Origin: Lanius collurio
Taxonomy: Eukaryota > Chordata > Aves > Passeriformes > Laniidae
Length of the DNA: 64,000 nt
Direction of reading: 5' to 3'
Assembly (NCBI GenBank): GCA_020086605.1
Contig: JACBWW010000015.1
Location: 6,221,513 to 6,285,512 of the forward strand
Shown: positions 53,801-64,000 of the stretch, piece after piece
How positions within the stretch are numbered: the stretch's first letter is position 1
How the letters are laid out: the number at the start of each line of letters is the position of its first letter
The notes under the pieces: model-generated
The model's input: only the letters and a program-made list of their open reading frames with translations
Told to the model about the DNA's origin: nothing
Databases searched by the model: none
Translations under genes and position numbers: made by a program

Positions 53801-55805
53801 GTCAAAAGAAAATTACAATAAAGGTAACCATTTGATCAGTACCTTACTAGAGTTACTCAACTCCTTATGTTTCTTCACCACACAGTTAATAATGTCACAA
53901 ACAATTTGCATTTTTCTTTCTGCAAAGCCACACTGAAGAAACTGCTCTTTCGTTAAAATTGGTTTATACTGAAATTGATCTCGAAGAAACTGCAAAAAAA
54001 TAAGAATTTACTTCACTTTCAAAATAACCTCACAATTTGCTGTAGAAATGGCATGCCCATAATATTTTACTGCAATCTTTTATTGCATTCTGCACATCAG
54101 CAGTTAAGCCTTTTCTCATTTGGTTACTTTTATATCTAAAGATATATATAGCTGTTTCTTCTAACTACACTTTAAACATACCTCCTCTTTCAGAAAGGAA
54201 GGCCTTAAACATTGCTCCTCTTTCAATCACATCACTCTTATAAACTTACTAACTCCCAGTCTTAAGATACATGAAACAAATGACTAGAGAAATTAATACT
54301 AAAAAACTTAAACCAAAAGCCTTTTGAAGTGAATACACAATAAAAAGTTGTATTAATCTCAGCAAATGCATCAGAGGGCAAAGTAAATCTTCCACAGAAC
54401 CCCTCCGTAAAGCAGTCTCGGAAAACTAGTCTGAATAAGCCACTATTCCTTAATTCATCAATCCACCTTTCATAAAAACATGCTTATGTATATTATAAGG
54501 ATAGTTCAAAGTTATTTTTAATCAGCTAAGAATTTGATTCCAATTTATAAACATTTAAGTATTCAACTTTATATATTAAAATGGCACTGTGTTTTAAAAT
54601 AACTTTTATTACAATTTCTTGAGTTTTGTGTGTTGTTTAGGTGGTTTAAGATTTCTGCCAAGGTCACTTCTATAAATCTTATTGTCCAATAAACATTTCT
54701 GTATTCTTCAAAACTAACATCTAACAAATATTACTATTTCTGCAATGGTCTCAAAATTAAAATTTGGCTAATGCCATCCACTCTTCATTTAAATCTAAGC
54801 ACTTGCACACAGTGACTTACTACTCATCTTAAATCCTAACAGAACTAAAAATCATGTTCATTGCCAAAAATTTTCAATTTCTAGTAAAACTCATAGTAGA
54901 TGTTCAATTTTTGTGAAGTTATCGTCAAACCCACGTTTCTTTTGCAAAGAACATGAAGAGATACCTTATAAACAGCTTCGATAAAACGCAAGTCACTCTT
55001 TGCTGTCAGTTCCACATCACACTTTACCAAAAGCTCTGCTATGCAAGTTGAAAAAGATGTAAAGCAATAGCTGATGATAGGTAAAAATGCAGCTGGATCC
55101 CCCTTTACTAACCTATTAACAGAAACAGAAGTATTTTACACAGCAGAAGAGAACAAAAGTCTTTCATTACACGAATTCATAAACTTGAAAGGCATAAATA
55201 CAGACAGCATGTTATATCCAAACATCTCTCATTTTAAGGTTTTTCTGTCCAGGCATTTCTCATTCAGCAGTCTTTGCTGTTATTTGTAAAATGCTCAAAA
55301 AAAATATTTTTGTGATCTTCATATAATTTAAATATTGTCAGTCTAAAGCCCACCAGCATTTCCAGCTCAACATTCAAGACCTTTTTGTTTCTAATCTTTA
55401 TAGGATGAAATTTCCTGAAGGAAGTTTTGCAAGCACTTACAAAGAAATTAGAAAGATGAGAGATTAACCAAAGCAAAGAGAAGAACAGCACAAGAGGAGC
55501 AAGACAGTGATACACTTCTAGGACTGCTCTAAGGATGAGATTCTCAGAAGACCAAAACTGCATACTTTTATACCCCAGTTCATGTACACCACACCCCAAC
55601 TTTCCACAGTTATGTTCTGCTTACTTATCACTGGGTGCAATGCTAACTTATACATATCTTGTTTAGAGGTCTTGCTGTCATCATGTATTAGCATAAATTT
55701 CCAAACTGCCACTTACACTGTATAATCCACATCTCTTGGATAATTTAACAAGCGAAGTCCTTGTTCTATCTTTCTTAAACTTCCATTTATGTCTCCTGTT
55801 GCCAT
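44763..55805 (-). CDS. CEP44: CEP44, centrosomal protein of 44 kDa (complete coding region, 10 exons)
   Basis: CEP44 is a centriole/centrosome protein of the centriole wall and lumen, needed for centriole-to-centrosome conversion (family knowledge). Ten coding exons on the minus strand join without a frame break: 55717-55805, 54965-55112, 53843-53989, 52855-52962, 51281-51412, 50694-50903, 47894-47963, 45963-46090, 45672-45709 and 44763-44871. They total 1179 nt, or 392 residues plus TAA, close to the roughly 390 of the human protein. Every junction has GT and AG. Residues 1 to about 130 are the conserved CEP44 domain (start [15 protein letters not shown]). Residues 165-205 are acidic and low-complexity. 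Residues 209-278 are a heptad-rich coiled coil. Residues 345-370 form a short basic/helical C-terminal segment. The start ATG is at 55803-55805, shortly after a 5'UTR splice acceptor. The gene is divergent from FBXO8 across a CpG island. No disabling lesion is visible. Identity rests on recognising the protein, not on a database search. Confidence 0.95.
45672..45709 (-). CDS. CEP44: CEP44 coding exon 9 (38-nt microexon)
   Basis: 38 nt encoding residues 345-356 plus two bases of Ile357 ([12 protein letters not shown]). The acceptor is AATTGTAG and the donor a perfect GTAAGT. The exon is required to enter exon 10 in frame: joining exon 8 directly to exon 10 gives one Asn codon and then TGA. The encoded helix runs smoothly into the exon 10 sequence [11 protein letters not shown]. 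Confidence 0.88.
45963..46090 (-). CDS. CEP44: CEP44 coding exon 8
   Basis: 128 nt, completing Asp302 and encoding residues up to Lys344. Ser/Thr-rich and acidic (contains [19 protein letters not shown]). The acceptor is TCTATAG and the donor GTAACT. Exons 7 and 8 together are 198 nt, so the reading frame is preserved across the pair. Confidence 0.88.
47894..47963 (-). CDS. CEP44: CEP44 coding exon 7
   Basis: 70 nt, residues 279-301 plus one base of Asp302 ([18 protein letters not shown], then IPVSL). The acceptor is TATTTCAG and the donor GTGAGT, a strong site. A polar Ser/Arg-rich linker after the coiled coil. Frame continuity with exon 8 supports the call. Confidence 0.88.
50694..50903 (-). 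CDS. CEP44: CEP44 coding exon 6 (coiled coil)
   Basis: 210 nt, phase 0/0, residues 209-278. Leu/Lys/Glu/Gln-rich with heptad spacing ([40 protein letters not shown]), read as the protein's main coiled coil. The acceptor is TATTTCAG and the donor GTATGC. Confidence 0.94.
51281..51412 (-). CDS. CEP44: CEP44 coding exon 5
   Basis: 132 nt, phase 0/0, residues 165-208. An acidic, low-complexity linker (contains [18 protein letters not shown]) leading into the coiled coil. The donor is GTAAGA. The acceptor is CTCAAAAG; a second AG three bases further (before CCTCTAG) would remove one Lys, a NAGNAG-like ambiguity. Confidence 0.87.
52855..52962 (-). CDS. CEP44: CEP44 coding exon 4
   Basis: 108 nt, phase 0/0, residues 129-164. 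Begins with a basic stretch ([13 protein letters not shown]), then a Gly/Ser/Ala-rich linker. The acceptor TTTGGAG has a weak pyrimidine tract; the donor is GTATGA. The weak acceptor and frame-neutral length make alternative inclusion possible. Confidence 0.88.
53843..53989 (-). CDS. CEP44: CEP44 coding exon 3
   Basis: 147 nt in phase 0 at both ends, encoding residues 80-128 (begins [10 protein letters not shown], ends LSNSSK). This is the end of the conserved N-terminal domain. The acceptor is TTTGCAG and the donor GTACTG. As a multiple of three, it could be skipped without a frameshift. Confidence 0.94.
54965..55112 (-). CDS. CEP44: CEP44 coding exon 2
   Basis: 148 nt encoding the rest of Val30 to Lys79, within the conserved N-terminal CEP44 domain (contains [15 protein letters not shown] and [16 protein letters not shown]). 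The acceptor is TTAATAG and the donor GTATCT. The exon ends in phase 0. Confidence 0.93.
55717..55805 (-). CDS. CEP44: CEP44 coding exon 1 (start codon)
   Basis: Encodes residues 1-29 and two bases of Val30. The donor GTAAGT (55711-55716 on the plus strand) follows directly. Upstream, a TGACAG acceptor ending at 55825 gives a short 5'UTR part (55806-55824) before the ATG, so the initiating exon is probably 55717-55824. Confidence 0.93.
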
Positions 55806-55824
55806 TATTCTGAATGCTATTCTT

Positions 55825-57305
55825 CTGTCAGATTATTGAATAAATGTTAAAAAGTATGTCTGTTCAAAAAAATTATGTACACAAAAATTACAAAATTACA
55901 AATACGATAGAATTATCACTGAAATTCAAAGGTATTTGCTCCCCTTTCTAGACACTCCTATTTCTTAAGCATTAAAATACAGCACAGAACTACAGCTCAA
56001 CACCACGTAAAATCAACCATCATCTTCATTCATTTTAGATAGGACCAAGTAGTAATCCTCAATGTGACAAACTACCAAAGTTAAAGATATCTGAAAGAAT
56101 ATTAGGAATGTAGTGCTGGCTAAACAGAAGTACACAACACTTATTGCTGAAAGCTTGGAAGATTTTAACTAATTATTTGGAAACTGAGGCAGCAATTCTT
56201 ACTGCATTATGTTATAATGTGATCCATTCTATGGTTTTGTGAATTTAACTAGATAGTAAGACAAATCTCAAAGAGTCTGACAAAAAACTGAAGCTCCAAT
56301 CTGCAATGCAAATACTCACAGAAGACACTTGCATAGGACTCTGTCTAATCATATAGGCTGTTTCCCAAAAGTATCAACAATCCTTTCTTTTTACACCAGA
56401 CCTCTGAATGTAAAAACTAGTAAACTACTGTCACTACAAAAAAAAAAAAAAAAATAACTTAAGAGATCATAAAAGTAAAAAAAAAATAAGTCAAGTTTGT
56501 AGAAAATCTTGGGAGGGTGAACACACTAAAATGAGGTACATAGCTCTTGTCTGTAGGAATTAGTAATAGAAGTTACAGAGCACTGACTACCGAGCATAAA
56601 ACCGAGGATAACAAAGTTTCAAGATATGATAACGTACAACTTTAAGCAAGTGGCTCAAAGAAGAACTCTCAAAACTGCATATGGTATTCAAAGAATCAAT
56701 GTGAAAAAAAAAAACAAAACCAAAACAACAACAAAAAAACAACTTGAAAAAACACCCCATGCAAGTTATACCAAGTACGTTAACACTGTAAACGCTGTCT
56801 CTGAAACGCCCAACAACTAAGACTTTTGATTTCTTCGAATTGATTCTAGACTCTCCTGCTGCTTAGGGCGGGAGCTGGGGGGAAATCGCACCATTACGCA
56901 GAGATGCAAAAACGCCACCGACAAGTACGGGACTTCGCTGTCGTGCCAGCCACACAGAGGCCGCTGGCACACGAGCGAACTGCCCAAGGGACTGCGCGTC
57001 CTAGGCTGGTTGCTCTGGGCGCCAGCGGAACTGCAGGAGGGAAAAAAGCGTGTCCCAGGGAGAACACGACAAAGCGGGCCGCAGTCCTGGAGCCAGCGCC
57101 CTATGGCAAACTCGCAAGAGCGGGACCGGGGCCGGCTCCCCCCACGCCTTTCCTCGCCCCTACAACAGTCGGAGACCGGGCCCTCCTCCAGGACTCGCCG
57201 TCTCCGAGGAGAGGGAGAGCCCTGGGCTGGGAGCCGGGCCGGGCCGCGCCGCCGGCCCGCACGGCGGGGACAACACCGAGCCCCAAGAGCGATGCTGGCG
57301 CTCAC
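55825..57305 (-). other. CEP44 first (5'UTR) intron, inferred
   Basis: Lies between the inferred noncoding exon and the start-codon exon. Left of about 56860 it is AT-rich, with A17 at 56438-56454 and an A/C-rich low-complexity patch at 56706-56756. Right of that it is part of the CpG island. No other gene recognised. Confidence 0.5.
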
Positions 57306-57440
57306 CCGCACGGCGGGAACGCCGCCGTTCGCTCGGCAGCGCGGCCTGGCCCGCAGACCGAATCTGCCGCCGCCAGACCCGACGGCCGCTTCCGCTTCCC
57401 GCGCGTCCTTCCTCGAGGACGTCACTTCCAGCAACAACAG
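57306..57440 (-). promoter_or_regulatory. CEP44: Probable CEP44 noncoding first exon
   Basis: On the minus strand inside the CpG island a strong donor, CGG|GTGAGC, lies at 57300-57305. It would splice to the acceptor at 55825 and place the CEP44 ATG 20 nt into the next exon. The transcription start is not visible. CRE-like and ETS-like motifs at 57418-57428 suggest it lies close to 57400-57450. This is inferred from sequence alone. Confidence 0.5.
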
Positions 57441-57468
57441 CGGACGTCAGAGCTGCCCGGGCAGGAGT

Positions 57469-57856
57469 NNNNNNNNNNNNNNNNNNNNNNNNNNNNNNNN
57501 NNNNNNNNNNNNNNNNNNNNNNNNNNNNNNNNNNNNNNNNNNNNNNNNNNNNNNNNNNNNNNNNNNNNNNNNNNNNNNNNNNNNNNNNNNNNNNNNNNNN
57601 NNNNNNNNNNNNNNNNNNNNNNNNNNNNNNNNNNNNNNNNNNNNNNNNNNNNNNNNNNNNNNNNNNNNNNNNNNNNNNNNNNNNNNNNNNNNNNNNNNNN
57701 NNNNNNNNNNNNNNNNNNNNNNNNNNNNNNNNNNNNNNNNNNNNNNNNNNNNNNNNNNNNNNNNNNNNNNNNNNNNNNNNNNNNNNNNNNNNNNNNNNNN
57801 NNNNNNNNNNNNNNNNNNNNNNNNNNNNNNNNNNNNNNNNNNNNNNNNNNNNNNNN
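57469..57856. other. Assembly gap (388 N)
   Basis: 388 undetermined bases inside the CpG island, probably a GC-rich stretch that failed to sequence. It probably hides the FBXO8 first exon or its donor, and possibly the CEP44 start site. One further N is at 17762. Confidence 0.99.
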
Positions 57857-59470
57857 GCTGTGCGCGGGGATGAGCAGGGAGGAGGGCGGCGCGGCTGCGG
57901 AACTTCTCAGGACGCGGTGCGGCTTTGGGCACCTTCGGCCTTCGGCTCCCCAGGGTGGCTCTGAGCCAGCGGGACGGGCTGTGCCTCCACCCGCCAGCTT
58001 GGTGGCCCGGAGTCGGAACTGAAGGGCTTTCACGTTACGGCGGGGAGCAGCAGGCCTCGGTTACAATGCATCTGCGATGAAGGAAGCTTCGGCTTCGATA
58101 GGCTTGCATCGAAGGAAGGAACGTTTATCCTTTGGGGATAATCGTGACTGCAAAGCAGCAGCTGTAGGGCTCAGTTACCATGAAGTGGAGAGTATTTCTA
58201 TCTAGGGTATTTAATGAAGTAGAATCCAGTACTAATGCAGCATTAGTCTAGATTACTTTTAGCACCCTATCATGTTTGTCAACTCTGCAGAAGAATGTCT
58301 TATGCAGTAGCAAAGAAACATGAGGAGACATAATTTGAATTTAAATTAGACTTTGATTGATACCAGACAGAGCTAGAGAAGATCATCAATTTATAAATAA
58401 GCTTGATGTTATTTTTACTGTGGTAGTTACTACAGTTAAGATGTTAAGAGGTTACTAGATAAATCTACATTATTGGAAGTTTGAACACATGCATTTGAGT
58501 GGCCTATTGAATCTGAAGATTGGAAATTTATGTTCAAAATAATTTTAAAATATAGTTTTTGACACCATTATTTAAAAGGCTTTATAACAATGGATTTGCT
58601 TATCTTCGGAGTGGACTCTGAAAGCGTTCATCCTGGATTACTACAAAGCCGAAAGTAATTATGTGATTGGGAAAATGAGATGTGTTCTAACAAATGGCAT
58701 ACAAGCTGCTGAATAGCTACACAAATAGCAGAGCTTGTGGATTTTCAGCTGCTGGTTCTAGAATGGTTTAAATTGTGTCTCATTTTGTTTCTTCTGTGAA
58801 ATTTCTTCAGTTGGTCCTTAAAATACCAAATATATTTTTTAGGTTTTTTTTTACATCACAAAAAGGATTTTTATACTATTTCTGTAGTGATATTCTCTGT
58901 ATAAGTATGTGCCTTATTCTCAAGGCTTTATGTTATGCTACTAGGTAAGAAACCTCGAAAAGATATTTTTTCTCTTGTTTCTGAACACTCAAAATCCTTA
59001 CTGCATTATCACTGAAGTCACTAAACTTTGTTTCAGTGTCAGTCACAGCATCGTCTTGTGTGCTACCCAATATATTTTTGTTTCTCCTAATGTTTATAGC
59101 ATTTCATTGACTCTAAATATGGTATTTTTATTGAATTTTAAGGGAAGTCTGAAGATTGCAAATGTTCTGAGGCCTAAGATTTCTCAACTTGTATAGGATA
59201 TAGATGATATTTGATACTCTTTGCAGAAGCTTAATTTTGTAGTTCTTAAAGCATGGAAACTTTTGAAAAACATCTTCTAGGGGGTTTTATGGGTTTTATT
59301 TCCAGTATTCAGTTGCCTTGTGAAGACTGATTACCTGGTCAGCATAACTTTGACAGAACTCACTTTCTATCTCTTCAGATCAGTCCTAAAATTTTACATA
59401 TATGCTGAGTCTGTCTTACTAATGTTTACAAGTAACTGCCAACATTTAACTTGGGTTTTATGTCCCGCAG
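57857..59470 (+). other. FBXO8 5' region and first intron
   Basis: The first 230 bases are the right half of the CpG island; the rest is AT-rich. No strong GTAAGT or GTGAGT donor is visible on the plus strand just right of the gap, so the noncoding first exon of FBXO8 may end within the gap or use a weak donor. No coding exon or repeat recognised. Confidence 0.5.
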
Positions 59471-59478
59471 GCTCGCAG

Positions 59479-59807
59479 ATGGGTCAGGGGCTCTGGAGGA
59501 TTGCTAGAAACCAACAATTGCAACAGCAAGGATACAGTGGACAAGGCTATCTTCCCAGAGAGCATGGCAGGAGGATACCTGCTAACAATGTTTCCAATGC
59601 AAACCATCGCAAACAAGCCCAAGGAGGCATTGACATCTACCACCTGTTGAAGACAAGAAAATCGAAAGAACAAGAAGGATTCATTAACCTGGAAATGTTG
59701 CCACCAGAGCTTAGTTTTACTATTTTGTCATACCTGAATGCAACTGATCTCTGTCTAGCATCATGTGTCTGGCAGGATCTTGCTAATGATGAGCTCCTCT
59801 GGCAAGG
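59479..59807 (+). CDS. FBXO8: FBXO8 coding exon 1: F-box protein 8, N-terminus and F-box (gene partial)
   Basis: FBXO8 joins an F-box, which docks on SKP1 of SCF ubiquitin ligases, to a C-terminal Sec7-like domain linked to ARF GTPases; ARF6 is a reported target (family knowledge). This exon encodes residues 1-109 plus two bases of Gly110. The start MGQGLWRIARNQQLQQQGYS matches the family N-terminus. The F-box spans about residues 68-111 (FINLEMLPPELSFTILSYL, then NATDLCLASCVWQDLAND). The ATG at 59479 follows a CCCGCAG acceptor at 59470. The frame is open further upstream, but that part is intronic pyrimidine-rich sequence. The donor is GG|GTAAGC. Only 152 of roughly 319 expected residues lie in this window. 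Confidence 0.95.
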
Positions 59808-61954
59808 GTAAGCATGAAAAAAAGAAGGATCACCTGGACGTAGTAAAAATTATTAGATTTTATATTTGTCTCAGTAAGTGCTTTTTGACATTCTAACCTT
59901 AGCAAAGGTTTCGTAAGTTAAATGAGATTGACACAGAGGAAACAAATATAGTTTTAAAATGTGTTATTCTGGATTTCCAATTAGTATGGGCTATTACTTG
60001 AGATTACTATGTATACAAGTGTGCTTGGCACAGGTATACATATGTATTATTATACACCTGTTTTTGAGATAGCATGGGGAAAAAAACGGGCTTGTCTTCA
60101 CTTTTGTATTAGCTAAAAGGACATCTCAGGTGTTTGTATCATTACTTCTCTGAACTTCAAACAGATATCTAGCTTAAGCAAGCAAACCTATTCAGACAGA
60201 CTTCTAAGTGGCATGGAGTGAGACTCATCTACAGTGCTTGTAGCAACTTAGGTGTGTCTTTATTGGAAGATGGTTATAGAGGGAGGAAAGAAAAGGTCTT
60301 TTTTTCTCAAGTGAAGTTTCTTCAGCTTAACACTCGAAACACGTTTATGTATGACATGTGCAGAATTTGTATGTCTGGGAAATAAATAAAGGAACATTCT
60401 CTCAGATAAAATAGTGTAATATCAAAATGTAACTAACATTATATTCTCTGGTATTTTATGTTTTACAGCACTAGGAAAGACTCATGAAATCATACTTATC
60501 TTTTGAGTAGATGGTCAGCAGAACTTGTAACTTCTTTCCCAACATATTCTTCTCCCTTAACAGACAGTACTACTACTGTAGCAGTTGGGTTGCTGTTCAG
60601 GTTGTTTATTTTCCTTTGACTGTTCTCTACATCTCTTCCTTCCCTCATCTATTTCCTTGGCCTGCTGCATTTGAAGTAAGCAGCTTCTCTTCCTATCAAG
60701 CTTTTGAACCTAGCAAAAGGATAATGCAGTATAACTTCGTAGTCACAGTTGTTCTGCTATTCGGGACTGTTATATTGATAGGAAACAGGAATTCTAGTGA
60801 AGGATATCAGTAAGCTTCTAATTTTATCGATATGCATTGTATTGTGCTCAGTTCTTGGTATCAAACCCATCCTAAATACAAATAAATTCCTTAAAGCAAA
60901 GCTTGAAGATACTAGAGCTTCTTGATTGCACACAGTATGTTTTCTCACCATATGGGAGGAAATACGTATTTTCCTTGAAGTTTATTCTGGGAAACAGTTA
61001 AAGCATTTTTTGTTAAATCTTTACAAATAATACTCACATTCATACCACATTTCATTTGGTAATGAAAATGTGTCCTGATTAGCAATAAATAAAAATCTCA
61101 ATTTGCATAATCTCTGTAAAAATCTTCACTATCCTGCACATACAAGGGTGTGTTTAAGCTTTGGCAAGTACTGTGGTTGCAGTTCCGAACTCAGTCCAAA
61201 TAAGACCCAGGTTCCTGAACTGAAAATGTCCTAAAACATTGCTCCTGATTAGTTACAGGGCAGGTGTGTTGAAGCAGAACTACCAGTTCAAAAAGGAATC
61301 TAAAGTGTGTAGAAAGTGTAAGGTAATTTCAGATGGTGTCATCAAAGAAACTGAGATGAGGGACAGAAAGTGATGAAACTGAGGAGTCAGGATGGAATAA
61401 AAGGGCAAGAAGCTGAAAAGGTACAGAAGATAGAGAGGGATGGGGCTGGATCTAGTCATTAGGACTGGCCAAGAGAAAAGGAAGAAGAGTTTGATGAAAA
61501 AGGACAGATGGGAAAAGTGCTGAATTAATGGCCTAATTTTGTGCAGATGTGGTGTCCAATTCACTGCACAGCTGGGTCACAAGAAGAGAAACAATATGTT
61601 TTAATCCGTCATAGTACCACAGGAAAACGACTGCTCACTGTTCTCCAGAGTTCAGATTGTAGGAGTGCCAGAGGTCTCTGCTGTGAAGTTGTCATTATGA
61701 TGCCACCTACTGGGATATATTTTGAGGTTGCACTCAAATACACCAAAACCTCTATGAGAAGAAAACATTAATTGTATAATTGAAGATTTTAGAAAAACAC
61801 GTGCAAAAGACTTAAAAACTGTTCCAAGCAACCTACTTCTACGTTTTCCTGTAGTTTGAATATTTGGCTTTGCAGTGTTGATTTCATTTTGCTTCTGTAA
61901 AATCCATGAAATTCAGAAAGGAATTTTTATAATAGATTAATTCTATTTTCATAG
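59808..61954 (+). other. FBXO8 intron between coding exons 1 and 2
   Basis: 2147 nt, GT...AG. Mostly AT-rich, with a purine-biased plus strand at about 61290-61530. Open frames here (60511-60813, 61280-61564, 61541-61771) match nothing I recognise. Confidence 0.85.
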
Positions 61955-62081
61955 GTTGTGCAAATCCACTTGGGGTCACTGTTCTATATACAATAAGAAT
62001 CCGCCTCTAGGATTTTCTTTTAGAAAATTGTATATGCAGCTAGATGAGGGCAGTCTCACCTTTAATGCCAACCCTGATGAG
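61955..62081 (+). CDS. FBXO8: FBXO8 coding exon 2 (residues 110-152)
   Basis: 127 nt completing Gly110 and encoding residues 111-152 (LCKSTWGHCSIYNKNPPLGF to FNANPDE), the linker between F-box and Sec7 domain. The acceptor is TTTTCATAG and the donor GTAAGT. It ends in phase 0. The Sec7-coding exons were not found before position 64000 and should lie to the right. Confidence 0.94.
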
Positions 62082-64000
62082 GTAAGTGAACTGTTGCTGA
62101 CAGTAATAATCAGTAATTATGATTGTTGTTTTATAATTATAGCCATATAAAAGCAAAGTTTTAATAGGTGTTTGTTTTACTGTAGGGGTGGTTAATACTG
62201 AGCTACAGCTGTATTCTGGTTATTTTTTGAATATTGTACCTGTGCACATGACCTGCCTCTTAAGTGCTCTGTACACTTCTGTGGATGCCATAAGTTCATA
62301 ACCACTTACTGACTTTGGAACAAGGCAGATATCCTAGCTGAAAAGACAGTGGTGAATTGGAAGAGCATAATAATATGCTTACATAAATAAAAGTGCTAAA
62401 ATGGAGAGTATGAGTTTGGTTCCACTTCAGGCAAAACAGGATGAGGTATAAAGTCCATTTACTTCTATGACAATTACGTTTTCTTGTAGGGGATTTTTAC
62501 CTATTTCCACTATCAAGGAGCAAATCTTGAAATGTGAAAAAGATGTGCTGCTGAACTACCCTGAAGATCAGTTTGATTTAATTTCTATGGGTGCTTGTTG
62601 TGCATAGTCTTTCCTTATAGAACAATATAAATTTACCTTCAAAAAAAATTGCTTGTCAAACTGAAAGGTTTCAATTTACAAGTTCATGTAACTAACTGGA
62701 AAAGTCATCTTCTGCTTTCAGTCTGTCACCTTGCAAAGAAGAAAACAATTAGAAAGTAGACAGCTTTTGCCTGGGAGATAGACAGTTAATGCCCAAGTGA
62801 CAGAAAGAGTCTTTGTGTATAAAACCAGAGTCCTGCTTCATATTTCCTAGGAAAGTAAGTACGCAGTACTGAGCAAAAATATCGTTAACTTTCTGCATAT
62901 AGTTACACATATATATGGAAGTGGTAATTGAAAAAATCCAAAGTACGAAAAGGATTGAGATATGAAAAGATACGCTTTAGAAGCAAGTTTCACTCTGCTG
63001 ATGTGATACAGAAAGTGTGAACTTGTGACCATGGAGTGAAATAAATAAAGCAGTTCTATGAATCATTGCAATAATGTGATTTTGTTAAAGTTCTTGCTTT
63101 ATCTCATATTCTGCTTGATTAAGAGACTACTACCTTTGTCAGTCACAAATAGAGTATTTTGTAATATCTCTGGTAGAAGTCTGCCTTGAACTCTGATACT
63201 GCAGCATCGAGACATCAGCACCTGGCCACTTGAGTGATTAGTACTGATTTTCTGCAGAATTTTTACAAGTTTAGTAATAAACATAAAAGTTTTCAAACAA
63301 AATGCAATATTTAGGTAGTTTACATGTTTCCAGTAATGTATCAAGTATAATGGTCGCAGCATTGTCCATCCAAATTTTTCTTTGTGTTTCAATTTGCTTT
63401 TACATAATTTTTCACTTAACTATCTTATAATGTACCATTATATTTTAACCTTATTTAAAGTAATCATGGTATGTTTAAAGCATTTGAAGCCTTCAGAAAA
63501 GGCACTTAATAAAAGATTCATTATTTTTAAAGGAAATTAAGATCTGGAAATTAGAGCTAACTTACAGAATACCTCAAATAGGTATTAACTTTATCATGCT
63601 ACTCCTGCTTCTTCATTATGGTTCTATTTTAGAATAGTAGTACAAACAATCTGCTTCAATGAGAGACAAGAACCTCAGGGTATCTCCTAAGGGCTCTGTT
63701 CCTCTCTCCCTGTGGAGCACCATAGCCTGGTAGGAATCATTCAGGGCCTGAGTTTCAGGACACTTCACAAATACTATTGCTTTTACTGTTTATGACTGTA
63801 ATATTGGCAGAATTATTATTATAAGGACACTGTGACTGGAATATGTGATACGACATTCCACTATTACAAATTGTGTCACCGAATTTCCTGCCAAACTCTG
63901 CTTTACATTTGATAACAGACCTGATCAAATTACTATAAAAATAGGAATACTTACAGCCACAGGAGCAAGATTCTCCAAAGGACCCCGCCCATGTCATGAA
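62082..64000 (+). other. FBXO8 intron after coding exon 2 (runs off the window)
   Basis: AT-rich intron beginning GTAAGTGAAC. No Sec7-domain exon, CR1 or LTR recognised before the window ends. Confidence 0.75.

Larger units (their letters stand above)
50904..55716 (-). other. CEP44 introns 1-5
   Basis: Introns at 50904-51280, 51413-52854, 52963-53842, 53990-54964 and 55113-55716. AT-rich sequence with small A-rich runs (51428-51445) and a short CA run near 53059. I see no mobile element or RNA gene in them. Confidence 0.7.
56860..58090. promoter_or_regulatory. CpG island, bidirectional CEP44/FBXO8 promoter
   Basis: GC-rich, CpG-dense sequence that contrasts sharply with its AT-rich flanks. 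It sits between the 5' ends of CEP44 (minus) and FBXO8 (plus). Visible motifs include two CRE-like GACGTCA sites (57418-57424 and 57443-57449) and an ETS-like ACTTCC at 57423-57428. There is no clear TATA box. The centre is missing (388 N). Head-to-head arrangement with a shared island is the usual form of a vertebrate bidirectional promoter. Confidence 0.85.

Noticed and set aside
56817..58033. Long open frames on both strands of the CpG island, some running through the N gap
   Set aside because: GC-rich sequence has few stops, and runs of N are read as open. The Arg/Pro/Gly/Ala-rich translations match no family.
59320..59478. In-frame upstream extension of the FBXO8 open frame by 53 codons
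   Set aside because: It is intron sequence ending in a pyrimidine-rich stretch and a CCCGCAG acceptor. The family N-terminus MGQGLW starts at 59479.
1..64000. CRISPR arrays, tRNA, rRNA, operons or bacterial signals
   Set aside because: None seen. Spliced genes, CR1 elements and ERV LTRs show vertebrate nuclear DNA.

Overview
The window looks like a bird nuclear chromosome. It is AT-rich, has large introns and a long gene-poor flank, and carries CR1 retrotransposon copies (two long ones and several 3' tails) plus avian-type endogenous retroviral LTRs. It holds two divergently arranged genes that I can read exon by exon. CEP44 (centrosomal protein of 44 kDa) is on the minus strand and complete, with ten coding exons at 44763-55805 giving 392 residues. 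FBXO8 (F-box/Sec7 protein) is on the plus strand and partial: coding exons at 59479-59807 and 61955-62081 give residues 1-152, and the Sec7 half lies beyond the right edge. The two genes face away from a shared CpG island (about 56860-58090) interrupted by a 388-base assembly gap (57469-57856), so the island is read as a bidirectional promoter.

Layout. Positions 1 to about 44660 are gene-poor. I found no convincing coding exon there, only CR1 tails (about 4235, 5392, 8638, 37670), two longer CR1 copies (28463-29215 minus, 32545-33175 plus), three LTRs (about 6366, 29416, 38809), simple repeats, poly(A/T) tracts and a perfect 32-bp inverted repeat at 26387-26456. The span 44660-57440 is CEP44 from poly(A) signal to the inferred first exon. 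The span 56860-58090 is the promoter island. The span 58090-64000 is the 5' part of FBXO8, mostly intron.

CEP44 acts in the centriole and FBXO8 in ubiquitin ligation and ARF GTPase control. They share a promoter, not a pathway. The most useful observations are the exact CEP44 gene model, including a 38-nt microexon needed to reach the C-terminus; the perfect hairpin at 26.4 kb; an LTR followed by a decayed primer-binding site at 39.2 kb; and several unexplained long open frames in the gene-poor flank. I did not find a convincing new biological system.
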